Assembly (NCBI GenBank): GCA_963824195.1
Contig: CAWGOJ010000003.1
Span: 1-64,000, forward strand
Direction: 5' to 3'
Length of the DNA: 64,000 nucleotides
From: Bog-473 sp963824195
GTDB taxonomy: Bacteria; Actinomycetota; Acidimicrobiia; Acidimicrobiales; RAAP-2
Shown here: positions 36,235 to 44,589 of the stretch, piece after piece
Numbering within the stretch: position 1 is the first letter of the stretch
Layout: every line of letters starts with the position of its first letter
Position numbers and translations under genes: made by a program
Notes under the pieces: model-generated
Databases searched by the model: none
Seen by the model: the letters and a program-made list of their open reading frames with translations, nothing else
What the model was told of the DNA's origin: nothing

Positions 36235-37395
36235 TCATGTCGGCAGGGCCGACTTCGACCTCCTGGCACTTCGGTGACCACGCGGAGCGCTCTGGACGCC
36301 CGTGGTTGCCCTGGCTGCGGGTGGGCGGGCGGTGTCCGGGCAGTCCCTGAGCCTCTCGATCGTGGTCCGGTAGAGGCCGATGTGGTCCTCCACCATCCGG
36401 CGGGATGAGAACCTCTGTTCCGCCACGGCCCGGCAGTGGGAACGGTCGAGGCCACCAACGCGGTGCAGGGCTCGCGTGAGCGACGCGAGGTCTCGACAGA
36501 CGTACCCGGTTTCGCCGTCGTCGACGATCTCCGACACGGACCCACGATCGTTGGCCACGATCGGCGTGCCGCAGGCCAGGGCCTCGATCATGACCATGCC
36601 GAAGGGTTCGGCCCAGCGGATCGGATTGAGCAGGCAGGTGGCATCCTTGAGGAAGTCGTACTTCTCCGTGCGGCTCAATTCGCCGATGAACTCGATGCCG
36701 CCGCCTATGTGCGGCGCGACATGAGCCGTGAAGTACTCGCGCTCGAAGGGCTCGGTCATCTTGGCGGCGATCCGAAGACGCATGCCGGCTGCTCGGGCTG
36801 CCGCGATGGCCTCCTCAATACCCTTGTCAGGGTGCATGCGACCGAGGAACGCGGCGTATCCGCCCCCACCGGTGCCAAACGGCACGCGCTCGACGTCGAT
36901 GCCGTGGTGAATGACGGCGGCGATCGACACGTCGACCGCCTCCGAAGCTTGGTGCTCAGAAATGGCGATCACGGGAACCGAATGGGAGAGGGCCCGGTAG
37001 ATCGGTGTCAGGACCTCATTGAATGGCCCGTGATTGGTGGTCACCACCGGGGGAGCGTCGATTCCCCCTGCATAGAGCGGTCCCACCATTGAGTGGTCGT
37101 GAATGATGTCGACGTCGTGCAGCATCTCGTAGGCACCGATCACGTGGCAGGCCTCATGGGCGGCACCACCGTTGCCCACTCCTATCGCCTCGGGAAAGAC
37201 CCACCTCCGGGGTACCGGACAGGTGGCGTCACCGGTGGTCACGAGCACGACGCCGACTCCGGCCGCCTGGAGTCCCCTTGCCATGATGTCGATGACGTTC
37301 TCGGTACCCCCATATGCCGTCGGCGGGACCGGCAGCCAGGGCGGGGCGATGATGCCCACCGTGAGACGGTCTTCGTCGGGGCTCAGGTTGGCCAT
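36235..37395 (-). CDS. Glycosyltransferase family 4
   Basis: 386 residues from ATG 37395 (MANLSPDEDRLTVG); a longer start at 37443 is possible. It is a GT-B fold: PTAYGGTENVIDIMARGLQ (N-terminal Gly loop), DVDIIHDHS, VVTTNHGPF, AISEHQA, then FLGRMHPDKGIEEAI. The donor-site EPFGMVMIEALACGTPIVA has the E-x7-E retaining signature, followed by GSVSEIVDDGETG. It is the first gene of the operon with debranching enzyme and GH65, so it may build an alpha-glucoside or small glucan. Donor and acceptor are not evident. Confidence 0.82.
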   Translation of the reverse strand: MANLSPDEDRLTVGIIAPPWLPVPPTAYGGTENVIDIMARGLQAAGVGVVLVTTGDATCPVPRRWVFPEAIGVGNGGAAHEACHVIGAYEMLHDVDIIHDHSMVGPLYAGGIDAPPVVTTNHGPFNEVLTPIYRALSHSVPVIAISEHQASEAVDVSIAAVIHHGIDVERVPFGTGGGGYAAFLGRMHPDKGIEEAIAAARAAGMRLRIAAKMTEPFEREYFTAHVAPHIGGGIEFIGELSRTEKYDFLKDATCLLNPIRWAEPFGMVMIEALACGTPIVANDRGSVSEIVDDGETGYVCRDLASLTRALHRVGGLDRSHCRAVAEQRFSSRRMVEDHIGLYRTTIERLRDCPDTARPPAARATTGVQSAPRGHRSARRSKSALPT

Positions 37396-37529
37396 GGAGT
37401 TGGGACGTACGGTCACGGTGTGATCGTGACAGGCGGGCCTCACGAATCCAAGGGCCAGAGGTCCCGCATCCGGTCTCTGTGGCTGTGTGGACCTTCGACT
37501 CTGTTTCCCGTCGCTTGGATGTGCCGACC

Positions 37530-38015
37530 ATGTGTCCTATGTGGATCGATGACCGCGGATCGGAGGTGCTGGCGGAACCCGAGTGTCATCGTCTCCTGGC
37601 GCTGGGCGCCAAGGAGGGTCGGCACGGGCACGTCGCAATCCCCCAACAGGGAGCACCGATTCTGCTGCCGCTCGACTATGCCGTGCACGGCCCCGATGTG
37701 GTGGTGCGGATCGGGGAAGGGTTGTTCCACCAGCTGGAGTCCAAGCTCGTCGCCTTCCAGGTCGACGGTGTCACACCTATTGCAGATGCGAAAACCGGCG
37801 CGGTGTGGAGTGTGCTCGTCCAGGGTCTCGCCACCGAGGACGCCGGACTCGCCTCCATGGGCCGACTCCCCCAGCCCCAAGTCGTCAGCCCTGGGGATCG
37901 ATTGGTGCGCATCCGGACCGACGTCCTGACGGGCCGGCGGTTCTCCGCTCGACAGGACCCCACGACGACGAGTCGAAGCGTCGACCGTTCCGCTGTGAGG
38001 CAGGCCTTGGAGTAA
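37530..38015 (+). CDS. Pyridoxamine 5'-phosphate oxidase-like flavin-nucleotide-binding protein
   Basis: 161 residues from ATG 37530; an upstream frame to 37479 is open but not needed. The split-barrel pattern CHRLLALGAKEGRHGHVAI, ILLPLDYAVHG and VVVRIGEGLFHQLESKLVAFQVDG matches the actinobacterial FMN/F420-binding PPOX group. Such proteins may bind FMN, F420 or heme; the ligand is not predictable here. It diverges from the GT4 operon. Confidence 0.7.
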   Translation: MCPMWIDDRGSEVLAEPECHRLLALGAKEGRHGHVAIPQQGAPILLPLDYAVHGPDVVVRIGEGLFHQLESKLVAFQVDGVTPIADAKTGAVWSVLVQGLATEDAGLASMGRLPQPQVVSPGDRLVRIRTDVLTGRRFSARQDPTTTSRSVDRSAVRQALE

Positions 38016-38157
38016 CCCCGGGGCAGGAAGGCCATGCTCGGCCAGCGCGGGATCCGGGCCAGTTCTACGCGGGGGCACGAGGGCACGGCACGAGGAGGCA
38101 GAGGCGGCCAGGCGCGCCTCTCTAAGATCGGCGCCACGCCGAGACGCCGAGGGGCAC

Positions 38158-39225
38158 ATGACGACGGAGACGGAAGCGGCCTTTGCCGAACTGCTGGACG
38201 AGGTTGGCGCCACCCACGCGCGCATGGTCGAGCAGCTGGCCGACGACCCGGCCACCCTGCTCGAGGCGCACAGGTGGATCCTCTCCATCCTCCAGGTCGC
38301 CTCCGACGTGCACCTGTGGGCCGACACCGCCCGGCCCCGCTTCGTCGAGATCGTGGGCCCGTACAAGAAGTGGGGCGGTGACAACGCCGACGCCTTCTAC
38401 TGCTACGCGCCCATCGACCCCGCCCGCACCTACCGGGTCACCATTGAGCCGGGTGACGCGGTCTACCTCTCGCTGACCGTCTACGGCGGGCCGAACGACG
38501 GACGGTACTCGGAGCGCATCGTGGGGTCGGCCAACAGCCGGGATGCCGGTTGGAGCCAAGGAGGGTCCTTCCGCCTCGTGGTGTCGCCCGAGCCGCCGTC
38601 GGAGCCCGACGTGGCCTGGATCCGGCTCGAGCCCGACGCCGTGGCGGCCATCACCCGCGACTACCTGGAGGACCCGGCGGCGGGGCAGCGGGCCAGGTGG
38701 CACATTGAGGCGGACGACCCGCCGGACACCTTCCGGGACGACGACGCCGACCTGGCACGGCGCCTGAGGGCCATGACGACGTGGGTGCGGGAGCAGGCGA
38801 GCATCGTCCCCCTGCCGCCCGCAGCGCCCAACGCCATCGACTCGCCCTACCCGGTGCCGACGGCGACCTTCGGCTGGGCGGCCGGCGACGCCGCCTACGC
38901 CATGGGCGCCTTCGAGCTGGCCGACGATCAGGCACTGGTCATCCGCGGTCGCTCGCCCGAGTGCGTCTTCTGGAACATGTGCCTGTGGAACCCGCTCCTG
39001 CACACCTACAACTACGACTACGAACGCGTCACCATCAACGGGGCCCAGGTCGAGTACGAGCCGGACGGATCCTGGACGATCGTGGTGGCGCCCCGGCGCC
39101 CGGCCCACCCCAACTGGGTGTCCACGGCGGGACACCGGACAGGGCGCATCTGGTTCCGCTGGTTCCTCCCGGCCGAGACCCCCGAGCATCCACAGGTGGA
39201 GGTCGTAGCGGTGGCGAGCCTGTGA
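38158..39225 (+). CDS. DUF1214 domain protein
   Basis: 355 residues. An N-terminal helical region (FAELLDEVGATHARMVEQLA...) is followed by RTYRVTIEPGDAVYLSLTVYGG. The C-terminal DUF1214 beta domain is VIRGRSPECVFWNMCLWN and RTGRIWFRWFLPAETPEHPQVE. Family function is unknown. Its last codons overlap the sulfotransferase start by four bases (GTGA), so the two proteins are probably made together. In actinobacteria, DUF1214 genes commonly accompany lipid or steroid genes. Confidence 0.75.
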   Translation: MTTETEAAFAELLDEVGATHARMVEQLADDPATLLEAHRWILSILQVASDVHLWADTARPRFVEIVGPYKKWGGDNADAFYCYAPIDPARTYRVTIEPGDAVYLSLTVYGGPNDGRYSERIVGSANSRDAGWSQGGSFRLVVSPEPPSEPDVAWIRLEPDAVAAITRDYLEDPAAGQRARWHIEADDPPDTFRDDDADLARRLRAMTTWVREQASIVPLPPAAPNAIDSPYPVPTATFGWAAGDAAYAMGAFELADDQALVIRGRSPECVFWNMCLWNPLLHTYNYDYERVTINGAQVEYEPDGSWTIVVAPRRPAHPNWVSTAGHRTGRIWFRWFLPAETPEHPQVEVVAVASL

Positions 39226-40484
39226 GCGGGCACCCCGCGCCGGTCCGCATCGACGACCTGGCCGTGCCGCGCTTCAGCGACGACGTCCGGGCGATCCTCG
39301 ACTTCATGGAGGACGCGGGGTCCCACCTCACCCTGGAGCCCGCCGCGCTCATGGGGGCCGCGGCGACGGAGACGGGGCTCGACGACTTCGGGCCCGACGA
39401 CTTCGTCGAGCGCCTCGGCGTGCTGTGCCGGGCCATGCGAGAGGAGGGCGCCTTCAACGGGGCGGGCGTGATGCAGCAGCACGCCTTCATCTCGGGACTG
39501 CTGAAGAACCGGCTGCTCATTGAGGACCTGGTGCGGCGTCACCCCGAGATCCTCGAGGAGCGGATCGTGGCCCCGATCATCATCTGCGGGCTGCCCCGGA
39601 CGGGGACCACGCACCTGCACAACCTGATGTCCGCCGACCCCGCCCTGCGGTCCCTCCCCTACTGGGAGAGTCTGGAGCCGGTGCTCGCCGAGCACGAGAA
39701 GCCCGCTCCCGGCGTACCCGACCCTCGCAAGGAGCGCACGGCGCTGGCGCTCTCGTTCCTCGACGCCGCCCTGCCGTACTTCAACCGCATGCACGAGATG
39801 ACGGTCGAGCACACGCACGAGGAGATTCAGCTGCTGGCCATCGACTTCTCGACGATGCTCTTCGAGACGACGGCGCCCATGCCCACCTGGCGGGACTCCT
39901 ACCTGTCGCGCGACCAGGCTCCCTCCTACGCCTACCTGCGCAAGATCCTCCAGATGCTCCAGTGGCTGCGGGGCGGCACACGCTGGGTGCTCAAGTCGCC
40001 CCAGCACCTCGAGCAATTCCCCGCCCTGCTCGAGACGTTCCCCGACGCGACCTTCGTCGTCAGCCACCGCGACCCGGTGTCGGTGACGGCGTCGATGGTG
40101 ACCATGATCGCCTACAGCGCCCGACTCACCCGCGACCGCGTCGACCTCGAGGGCATGGGCCGCTACTGGGCGGACCGGCTCGAGCGCATGCTGCGCCGCT
40201 GCGCCGACCAGCGCGACGTCCTGCCGCCGGACCAGACCATCGACGTCCGCTTCGACCAGTTCATGGCGGACGACCTCGCCATGGTCGCTCGGGTCTACGA
40301 GCACGCCGGCCAGCCCCTCGACGAGCGCGCCAGGGCCGCCATGGCCGTCTTCATGGCCGAGCACCCGCGGGGCCGCCACGGCGCGGTGGTCTACGACCTG
40401 CGCGACTTCGGCCTCGACGGCGCCGAGCGGCGCCAGGCGCTCACCTTCTACACGGATCGCTTCGGCATCACGCTCGAGTCCTGA
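39222..40484 (+). CDS. Sulfotransferase family protein
   Basis: 420 residues from GTG 39222. The PAPS 5'-phosphosulfate loop is IICGLPRTGTTHLHNLMSAD, and the 3'-phosphate region is around TRWVLKSPQHLEQFPAL and FVVSHRDPVSV. This is the large sulfotransferase_3/Stf0-like group frequent in actinobacteria, probably transferring sulfate from PAPS to a lipid, steroid or glycan hydroxyl. It overlaps the DUF1214 gene. A hairpin follows the stop within five bases. Confidence 0.8.
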   Translation: MSGHPAPVRIDDLAVPRFSDDVRAILDFMEDAGSHLTLEPAALMGAAATETGLDDFGPDDFVERLGVLCRAMREEGAFNGAGVMQQHAFISGLLKNRLLIEDLVRRHPEILEERIVAPIIICGLPRTGTTHLHNLMSADPALRSLPYWESLEPVLAEHEKPAPGVPDPRKERTALALSFLDAALPYFNRMHEMTVEHTHEEIQLLAIDFSTMLFETTAPMPTWRDSYLSRDQAPSYAYLRKILQMLQWLRGGTRWVLKSPQHLEQFPALLETFPDATFVVSHRDPVSVTASMVTMIAYSARLTRDRVDLEGMGRYWADRLERMLRRCADQRDVLPPDQTIDVRFDQFMADDLAMVARVYEHAGQPLDERARAAMAVFMAEHPRGRHGAVVYDLRDFGLDGAERRQALTFYTDRFGITLES

Positions 40485-40488
40485 GCCC

Positions 40489-40504
40489 GCCGGGGCGACC
40501 CGGC
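40489..40504 (+). terminator. Hairpin directly after the sulfotransferase stop
   Basis: GCCGGG-GCGA-CCCGGC is a perfect 6-bp stem with a GNRA-type tetraloop, four bases after TGA. There is no T-tract, as is common in high-GC actinobacteria. Confidence 0.4.
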
Positions 40505-40595
40505 CTCCAGCAGCCCCTTCAGGTTCGCCATGACGGCCGGTTGCGCACGGCTCGGTAGCCCATGACGCTCATCGCACGGGCGGGAGCGCAGCTCG

Positions 40596-41078
40596 CTACA
40601 GGGCGGCGAGCACCTCCTCGACCGAGCTGGCACTGAGCCCGGGCCCGGGCTCGACGGCCAGCCAGCTGACCACGCCGTCCTGGAGGATCGCCGCGTAGCG
40701 CTGCGAGCGCGACCCGAGGCCGAACCCGCTGCCGTCCATGGTCAACCCCATGGCGTCGGCCAGCTCGCCATTGCCGTCGGCCAGCATCACGACCGAGTTG
40801 CCGACGTGCTGGTCCTTGCCCCAGGCACCCATCACGAACGGGTCGTTGACCGACACACAGACCACCTTGTCGACGCCCTTGGCGCGCAGATCCTCGGCAC
40901 GCAGCACGAAGCCAGGCAGGTGGTGGTCGGAGCAGGTGGGCGTGAAGGCGCCGGGCACCCCGAAGAGGACGACCTTGCCGTGGCCCAGCACGTCCGTCGA
41001 GGTGGTCGCCTCGGGCCCCCTCTCGCCGAATGTGAACACCTTCACCTCGGGCACACGGTCGCCGACTGCGATCGTCAT
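40596..41078 (-). CDS. Peroxiredoxin, Prx5-type (AhpC/TSA-Redoxin family)
   Basis: 160 residues from ATG 41078 (MTIAVGDRVPEV). The active-site motif PGAFTPTCSDHHLPGF has the peroxidatic Cys in the P-x3-T-x2-C pattern of Prx5. VSVNDPFVMGAWGKDQ and GLGSRSQRYAAI are also typical. There is no second conserved Cys at the usual resolving position, so it may be recycled by mycothiol or another thiol. It reduces H2O2 or alkyl peroxides in the cytosol. Confidence 0.87.
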   Translation of the reverse strand: MTIAVGDRVPEVKVFTFGERGPEATTSTDVLGHGKVVLFGVPGAFTPTCSDHHLPGFVLRAEDLRAKGVDKVVCVSVNDPFVMGAWGKDQHVGNSVVMLADGNGELADAMGLTMDGSGFGLGSRSQRYAAILQDGVVSWLAVEPGPGLSASSVEEVLAAL

Positions 41079-41251
41079 TCGATTCTCCTTCTGTCGTCGT
41101 CGTCCGGGATCAGGTTGCCACACCCCCGCCGAGACCCTCAATCGGCTGGCGCCCCGAACTGCCGCCCAAGATCAGTCACGAAGTTGTAACCTGCCGCGGT
41201 CGCACCGCGACGGAGTCGTGACACGTGGGGATCGAGACCTTGGGGGTTGCC

Positions 41252-42904
41252 ATGTCGCATTCGTATGACCGTAGGTCGTTCCTGGCCGGGGGGCTCGCCC
41301 TGGGTGCCGGCGCCGCCATGCTCGGCGCCCTGGGCGACGAGGCGGGTGAGGCCGGCGCGGCGGCGACCAACGGGCCCGGGAGGAACGGGGTCTCCAGCGC
41401 CAAGCCCAAGCGGGGCGGCTCGGTCACCTTCGGGATCGACACCGAGGAGAGCGGCTTCGACCCCTCGACGGCGCGGTGGGACGAGGGCGGGTTCCTCTAC
41501 GGCCGCACGGTTTTCGACCCCATTGCCATCGTGAACGCCTCCGGCGGCCTAGAGCCGTACCTGGCCGAGTCGATCACGTCGAACGAGGACTTCACGTCCT
41601 TCACCATCACGCTGCGCCCGAACATCGTCTTCCACGACGGCACGCCGCTGGACGCCGCCGCGCTCCACCTCAACATCCAGAATTCAGCCACCTCCATCCT
41701 GACCGGGCCGGCCTTCGCGGCTTACTTCGCCGGCGCGTCGGTCACCGGGCCGCTCGCCGTCACCATCAAGATGAAGGAGCCGTGGGCCCCGTTCCCCTAC
41801 TACCTGGCCCAGGCCCAGACCGGCTACATCGCCGCGCCCTCCATGCTCAGCTCCCCCAACGGCGGCACGTCGAACCCGATCGGCACCGGCCCCTTCGTCT
41901 TCTCGGACTGGGTCCCCAACAGCCACATGACGGCCACCAGGAACCCCCACTACTGGCGCAAGGGCTACCCCTACCTGGACTCCATCACCTACAAGCCGAT
42001 CATCAACCACTCCTCGCGCGCCGACGCGCTCGAGACCGGCGAGATCGACATGATGCACACCAACTCCCCCGACGACCTTCTGCAGTTCCGGGGCGACACG
42101 AAGTGGTCCTACTACGACAACAGCGGGCAGATCATCGGACAGCCCACGGTGCAGTGCATCATGCTCAACACGGCCGCCGAGCCCTTCAACAACCACACGC
42201 TGCGGATGGCCATGGCCATGTGCATCAATCGGACCCAGTACGCCAAGGTCATCGACCGGGGCATCGACGCCCCGATGAGCGGCCTCTTCCTACCCGGGAG
42301 CGAGTTCTACACCAAGACCGCCTACCCGAGCTACAACCCCACTCAAGGTGCCAAGCTGGTCAAGCAAGTGCAGCAGCAGACGGGCAAGCCGGTCTCCTTC
42401 ACCCTCAACTCCACCAGCGACCCGGAAACACTGCAGGCCGCCCAGTTCCTGCAGCAGGCCTTCCAGACGGCGGGCATGAAGGTGAGCATCAACATCATCG
42501 CCCAGGCAACGATCATCAACGACGCCCTGGCCGGCACCTACCAGGCCACGCTGTGGCGCCAGTTCGGCGCGGTCGACCCCGACCTCAACTACGTGTGGTG
42601 GAGCACACAGACGACCGGCCCCCCGCTGCCGCTCAACATGGCCCGCAACTCCGACCCGCGCATCCAGACGGCGCTGCTGGCCGGGCGAACGACGACTGAC
42701 CACGCGGACCGGGTCGCGGCCTACCAGAAGGTCAACGAGTACTTGGCCGAGGACGTCCCCTACCTCTGGTTGGCCCGCGACACCTGGGCCGTCGTGGCCA
42801 ACCCCAAGGTGCAGAACTTCGCCAACCCCACCACGCTGCAGGGCTCCAAGGCCGTCGCCTTCGACGAGGGCGTGCTCTGGCCGGCCCAGATGTGGGTGTC
42901 GTAG
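41252..42904 (+). CDS. ABC transporter substrate-binding protein, family 5 (peptide/nickel type), Tat-exported
   Basis: 550 residues. ATG 41252 is preferred because GGGGG lies just upstream; GTG 41225 would add nine residues. The N-terminus SYDRRSFLAGGLALGAGAAM is a twin-arginine signal. The mature part has GGSVTFGIDTEESGFDPST, YLAESI...FTITLRPNIVFHDGTPLDA and NPIGTGPFVFSDW, the SBP_bac_5 signature. No lipobox Cys is seen. No permease or ATPase gene flanks it, so it is an orphan binding protein working with a transporter elsewhere, or a sensor. Confidence 0.83.
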   Translation: MSHSYDRRSFLAGGLALGAGAAMLGALGDEAGEAGAAATNGPGRNGVSSAKPKRGGSVTFGIDTEESGFDPSTARWDEGGFLYGRTVFDPIAIVNASGGLEPYLAESITSNEDFTSFTITLRPNIVFHDGTPLDAAALHLNIQNSATSILTGPAFAAYFAGASVTGPLAVTIKMKEPWAPFPYYLAQAQTGYIAAPSMLSSPNGGTSNPIGTGPFVFSDWVPNSHMTATRNPHYWRKGYPYLDSITYKPIINHSSRADALETGEIDMMHTNSPDDLLQFRGDTKWSYYDNSGQIIGQPTVQCIMLNTAAEPFNNHTLRMAMAMCINRTQYAKVIDRGIDAPMSGLFLPGSEFYTKTAYPSYNPTQGAKLVKQVQQQTGKPVSFTLNSTSDPETLQAAQFLQQAFQTAGMKVSINIIAQATIINDALAGTYQATLWRQFGAVDPDLNYVWWSTQTTGPPLPLNMARNSDPRIQTALLAGRTTTDHADRVAAYQKVNEYLAEDVPYLWLARDTWAVVANPKVQNFANPTTLQGSKAVAFDEGVLWPAQMWVS

Positions 42905-42916
42905 GACGACTCCCTC

Positions 42917-42937
42917 GCCCTCCCGCTGGCGGAGGGC
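42917..42937. terminator. Hairpin between convergent genes
   Basis: GCCCTCC and GGAGGGC form a 7-bp stem around a 7-base loop, between the binding-protein stop (42904) and the ABC-F stop (42947). It could serve both directions. Confidence 0.4.
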
Positions 42938-42946
42938 TCCAGATTG

Positions 42947-44545
42947 CTAGCGCATCTCGACGTCGTCGAGGTACTCCTCGCGCCAGTGCGTGTAGCGCTC
43001 CTCGGGGAGGCGGAGGCAGTAGGTCGGCCGTAGGGCCTCGACGAAGTCGCGCTCATGGCTCACGGCCACGATCGTCCCCGGCCATGCGCCGAGCATGGCG
43101 CCGACGGCGGCGATGGACGAGGGATCCAGGTTGTTGGTGGGCTCGTCGAGCAGCAGCAGGTTCGCCTCCCCGGCCGAGAGCATCGCCAGCCCGAGCTTGG
43201 CCCGCTCGCCCCCCGACAGCGTCGAGGGAAGCTGATCGGCGGCCTTCGACGGCAGGCCGAACGACCCCAGCAGCGCCCGACGGTCCCTCTCGGCCCTGAG
43301 GACGGCGTCGCTGACGTTGGCCAGCGCGCTGCGGGCCGGGTCGATCTGCTCGTGCTCCTGCGCGAAGTAGCCCACCTCGACGTTGGCACCGAGCTCCACC
43401 ACGCCGTTCGACGGCTCCTGCACCCCGGCGAGGCAGCGCAGGAGGGATGACTTCCCGGCGCCGTTGCGCCCGATGATGACGATGTGGTCGCCCCGGCCGG
43501 CGTGGAAGGTGACGTCGGTGAGCACCTCGTTGGATCCGTAGCGCACGCCGAGCTTCGCCACCTCCAGGGGCGTGGCGCCCGACCGGGGCGGCGTCGGGAG
43601 CTTGAACTTGCTGGCGCGCTCGCGCTTGTCGACGTGCGTGCGCCCGGCCTCCATCCGCTCGACCCGCTTGTCGAGCGACTTCGCCTTGCGGGCCCGCTTC
43701 TCGGTGCTCGCCCGCATGGAGTCGGCCAGGGTCGAGAGGCGGGCGATCTCCCGCTGCTCCAGCTCGGACGCGCGCTCGCGCTGGGTCTGATCGGCCTCGT
43801 GCTGGGCCCCGAACCGCGAGTAGTTGCCCTTCCACTCGGTCAGCCGCTGGTTCGAGATGTGCAGCACCTTGGTGATGGAATGGTCGAGCAGCTTCAGGTC
43901 GTGGCTCACGACGAGCAGCGCGCCCGCGAAGCGAGCCAGCTCGTCGAGCAGCCACCGTTTGGCCGAGCGGTCGAGGTGGTTGGTCGGCTCGTCGAGGATC
44001 ATCAGCTCGGGCTCCAAGAAGAGCACCCGCATGAGGTCCACCCGGCGGCGCTGGCCGCCCGACAGCTCGTCGATGTCCTCGAGGAGCAGCTCCTGGCGGA
44101 GGCCGAGCCCGTCGGCCAGGCGGGCCATCACCGACTCCGCCTCGTAGCCGCCGTTCGTCTGGAACTGCTCCTGGAGGTCGGTGAACAGCTCGATGTTCTC
44201 CTCGGAGGGATCGTCGGCCATGGCCCGGCGCGCCGCACCGAGGGCATCGTCGAGCACATCGAGACCCCGCGCCGAGAGGATGTGCGAGAAACCGGTCCGC
44301 TCCAGCCCGAGCCCGCCGGGGACCGGGGCCTGTGGCAGGTAGCCGAACGAGCCGAGGAGCCGGACGTTGCCACGGTGACGCAGCTGCGGGGCCGGCTCGC
44401 CCACCAGCACGGAGATGAAGGAGGACTTCCCGGTGCCGTTGCGCCCGACCAGGCCCACCTTCTCCCCGGCGCCGACCACGAACGAGGCGTCGGAGAGCAG
44501 CGTGCGGTCACCGATTTCGATGGTGAGGGCTGATCCGACGATCAC
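42947..44545 (-). CDS. ABC-F family ATPase (ribosome-acting, Uup/EttA/ARE type)
   Basis: 532 residues from GTG 44545 (VIVGSALTIEIGDRTLL); a longer ATG start at 44590 would abut the divergent gene. Two ABC domains: Walker A GLVGRNGTGKSSF with signature ELSGGQRRRVDL and MILDEPTNHLD; then Walker A IIGRNGAGKSSLL with TLSGGERAKLGL and LLLDEPTNNLD. A charged linker (RARKAKSLDKRVERMEAG) joins them. There are no membrane segments, so it acts on ribosomes. Its divergence from a DHA2 exporter and GNAT suggests antibiotic self-protection or a housekeeping translation role; sequence alone cannot decide. Confidence 0.87.
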   Translation of the reverse strand: MIVGSALTIEIGDRTLLSDASFVVGAGEKVGLVGRNGTGKSSFISVLVGEPAPQLRHRGNVRLLGSFGYLPQAPVPGGLGLERTGFSHILSARGLDVLDDALGAARRAMADDPSEENIELFTDLQEQFQTNGGYEAESVMARLADGLGLRQELLLEDIDELSGGQRRRVDLMRVLFLEPELMILDEPTNHLDRSAKRWLLDELARFAGALLVVSHDLKLLDHSITKVLHISNQRLTEWKGNYSRFGAQHEADQTQRERASELEQREIARLSTLADSMRASTEKRARKAKSLDKRVERMEAGRTHVDKRERASKFKLPTPPRSGATPLEVAKLGVRYGSNEVLTDVTFHAGRGDHIVIIGRNGAGKSSLLRCLAGVQEPSNGVVELGANVEVGYFAQEHEQIDPARSALANVSDAVLRAERDRRALLGSFGLPSKAADQLPSTLSGGERAKLGLAMLSAGEANLLLLDEPTNNLDPSSIAAVGAMLGAWPGTIVAVSHERDFVEALRPTYCLRLPEERYTHWREEYLDDVEMR

Positions 44546-44589
44546 GTCACATTGTACGAGGGAGAACAACTGGTCGATACACTCCGCCA

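Noticed and set aside
41152..41251. Longer GTG start (41225) for the binding protein
   Set aside because: The ribosome site is better placed before ATG 41252, and the Tat motif then lies at the usual distance from the N-terminus.
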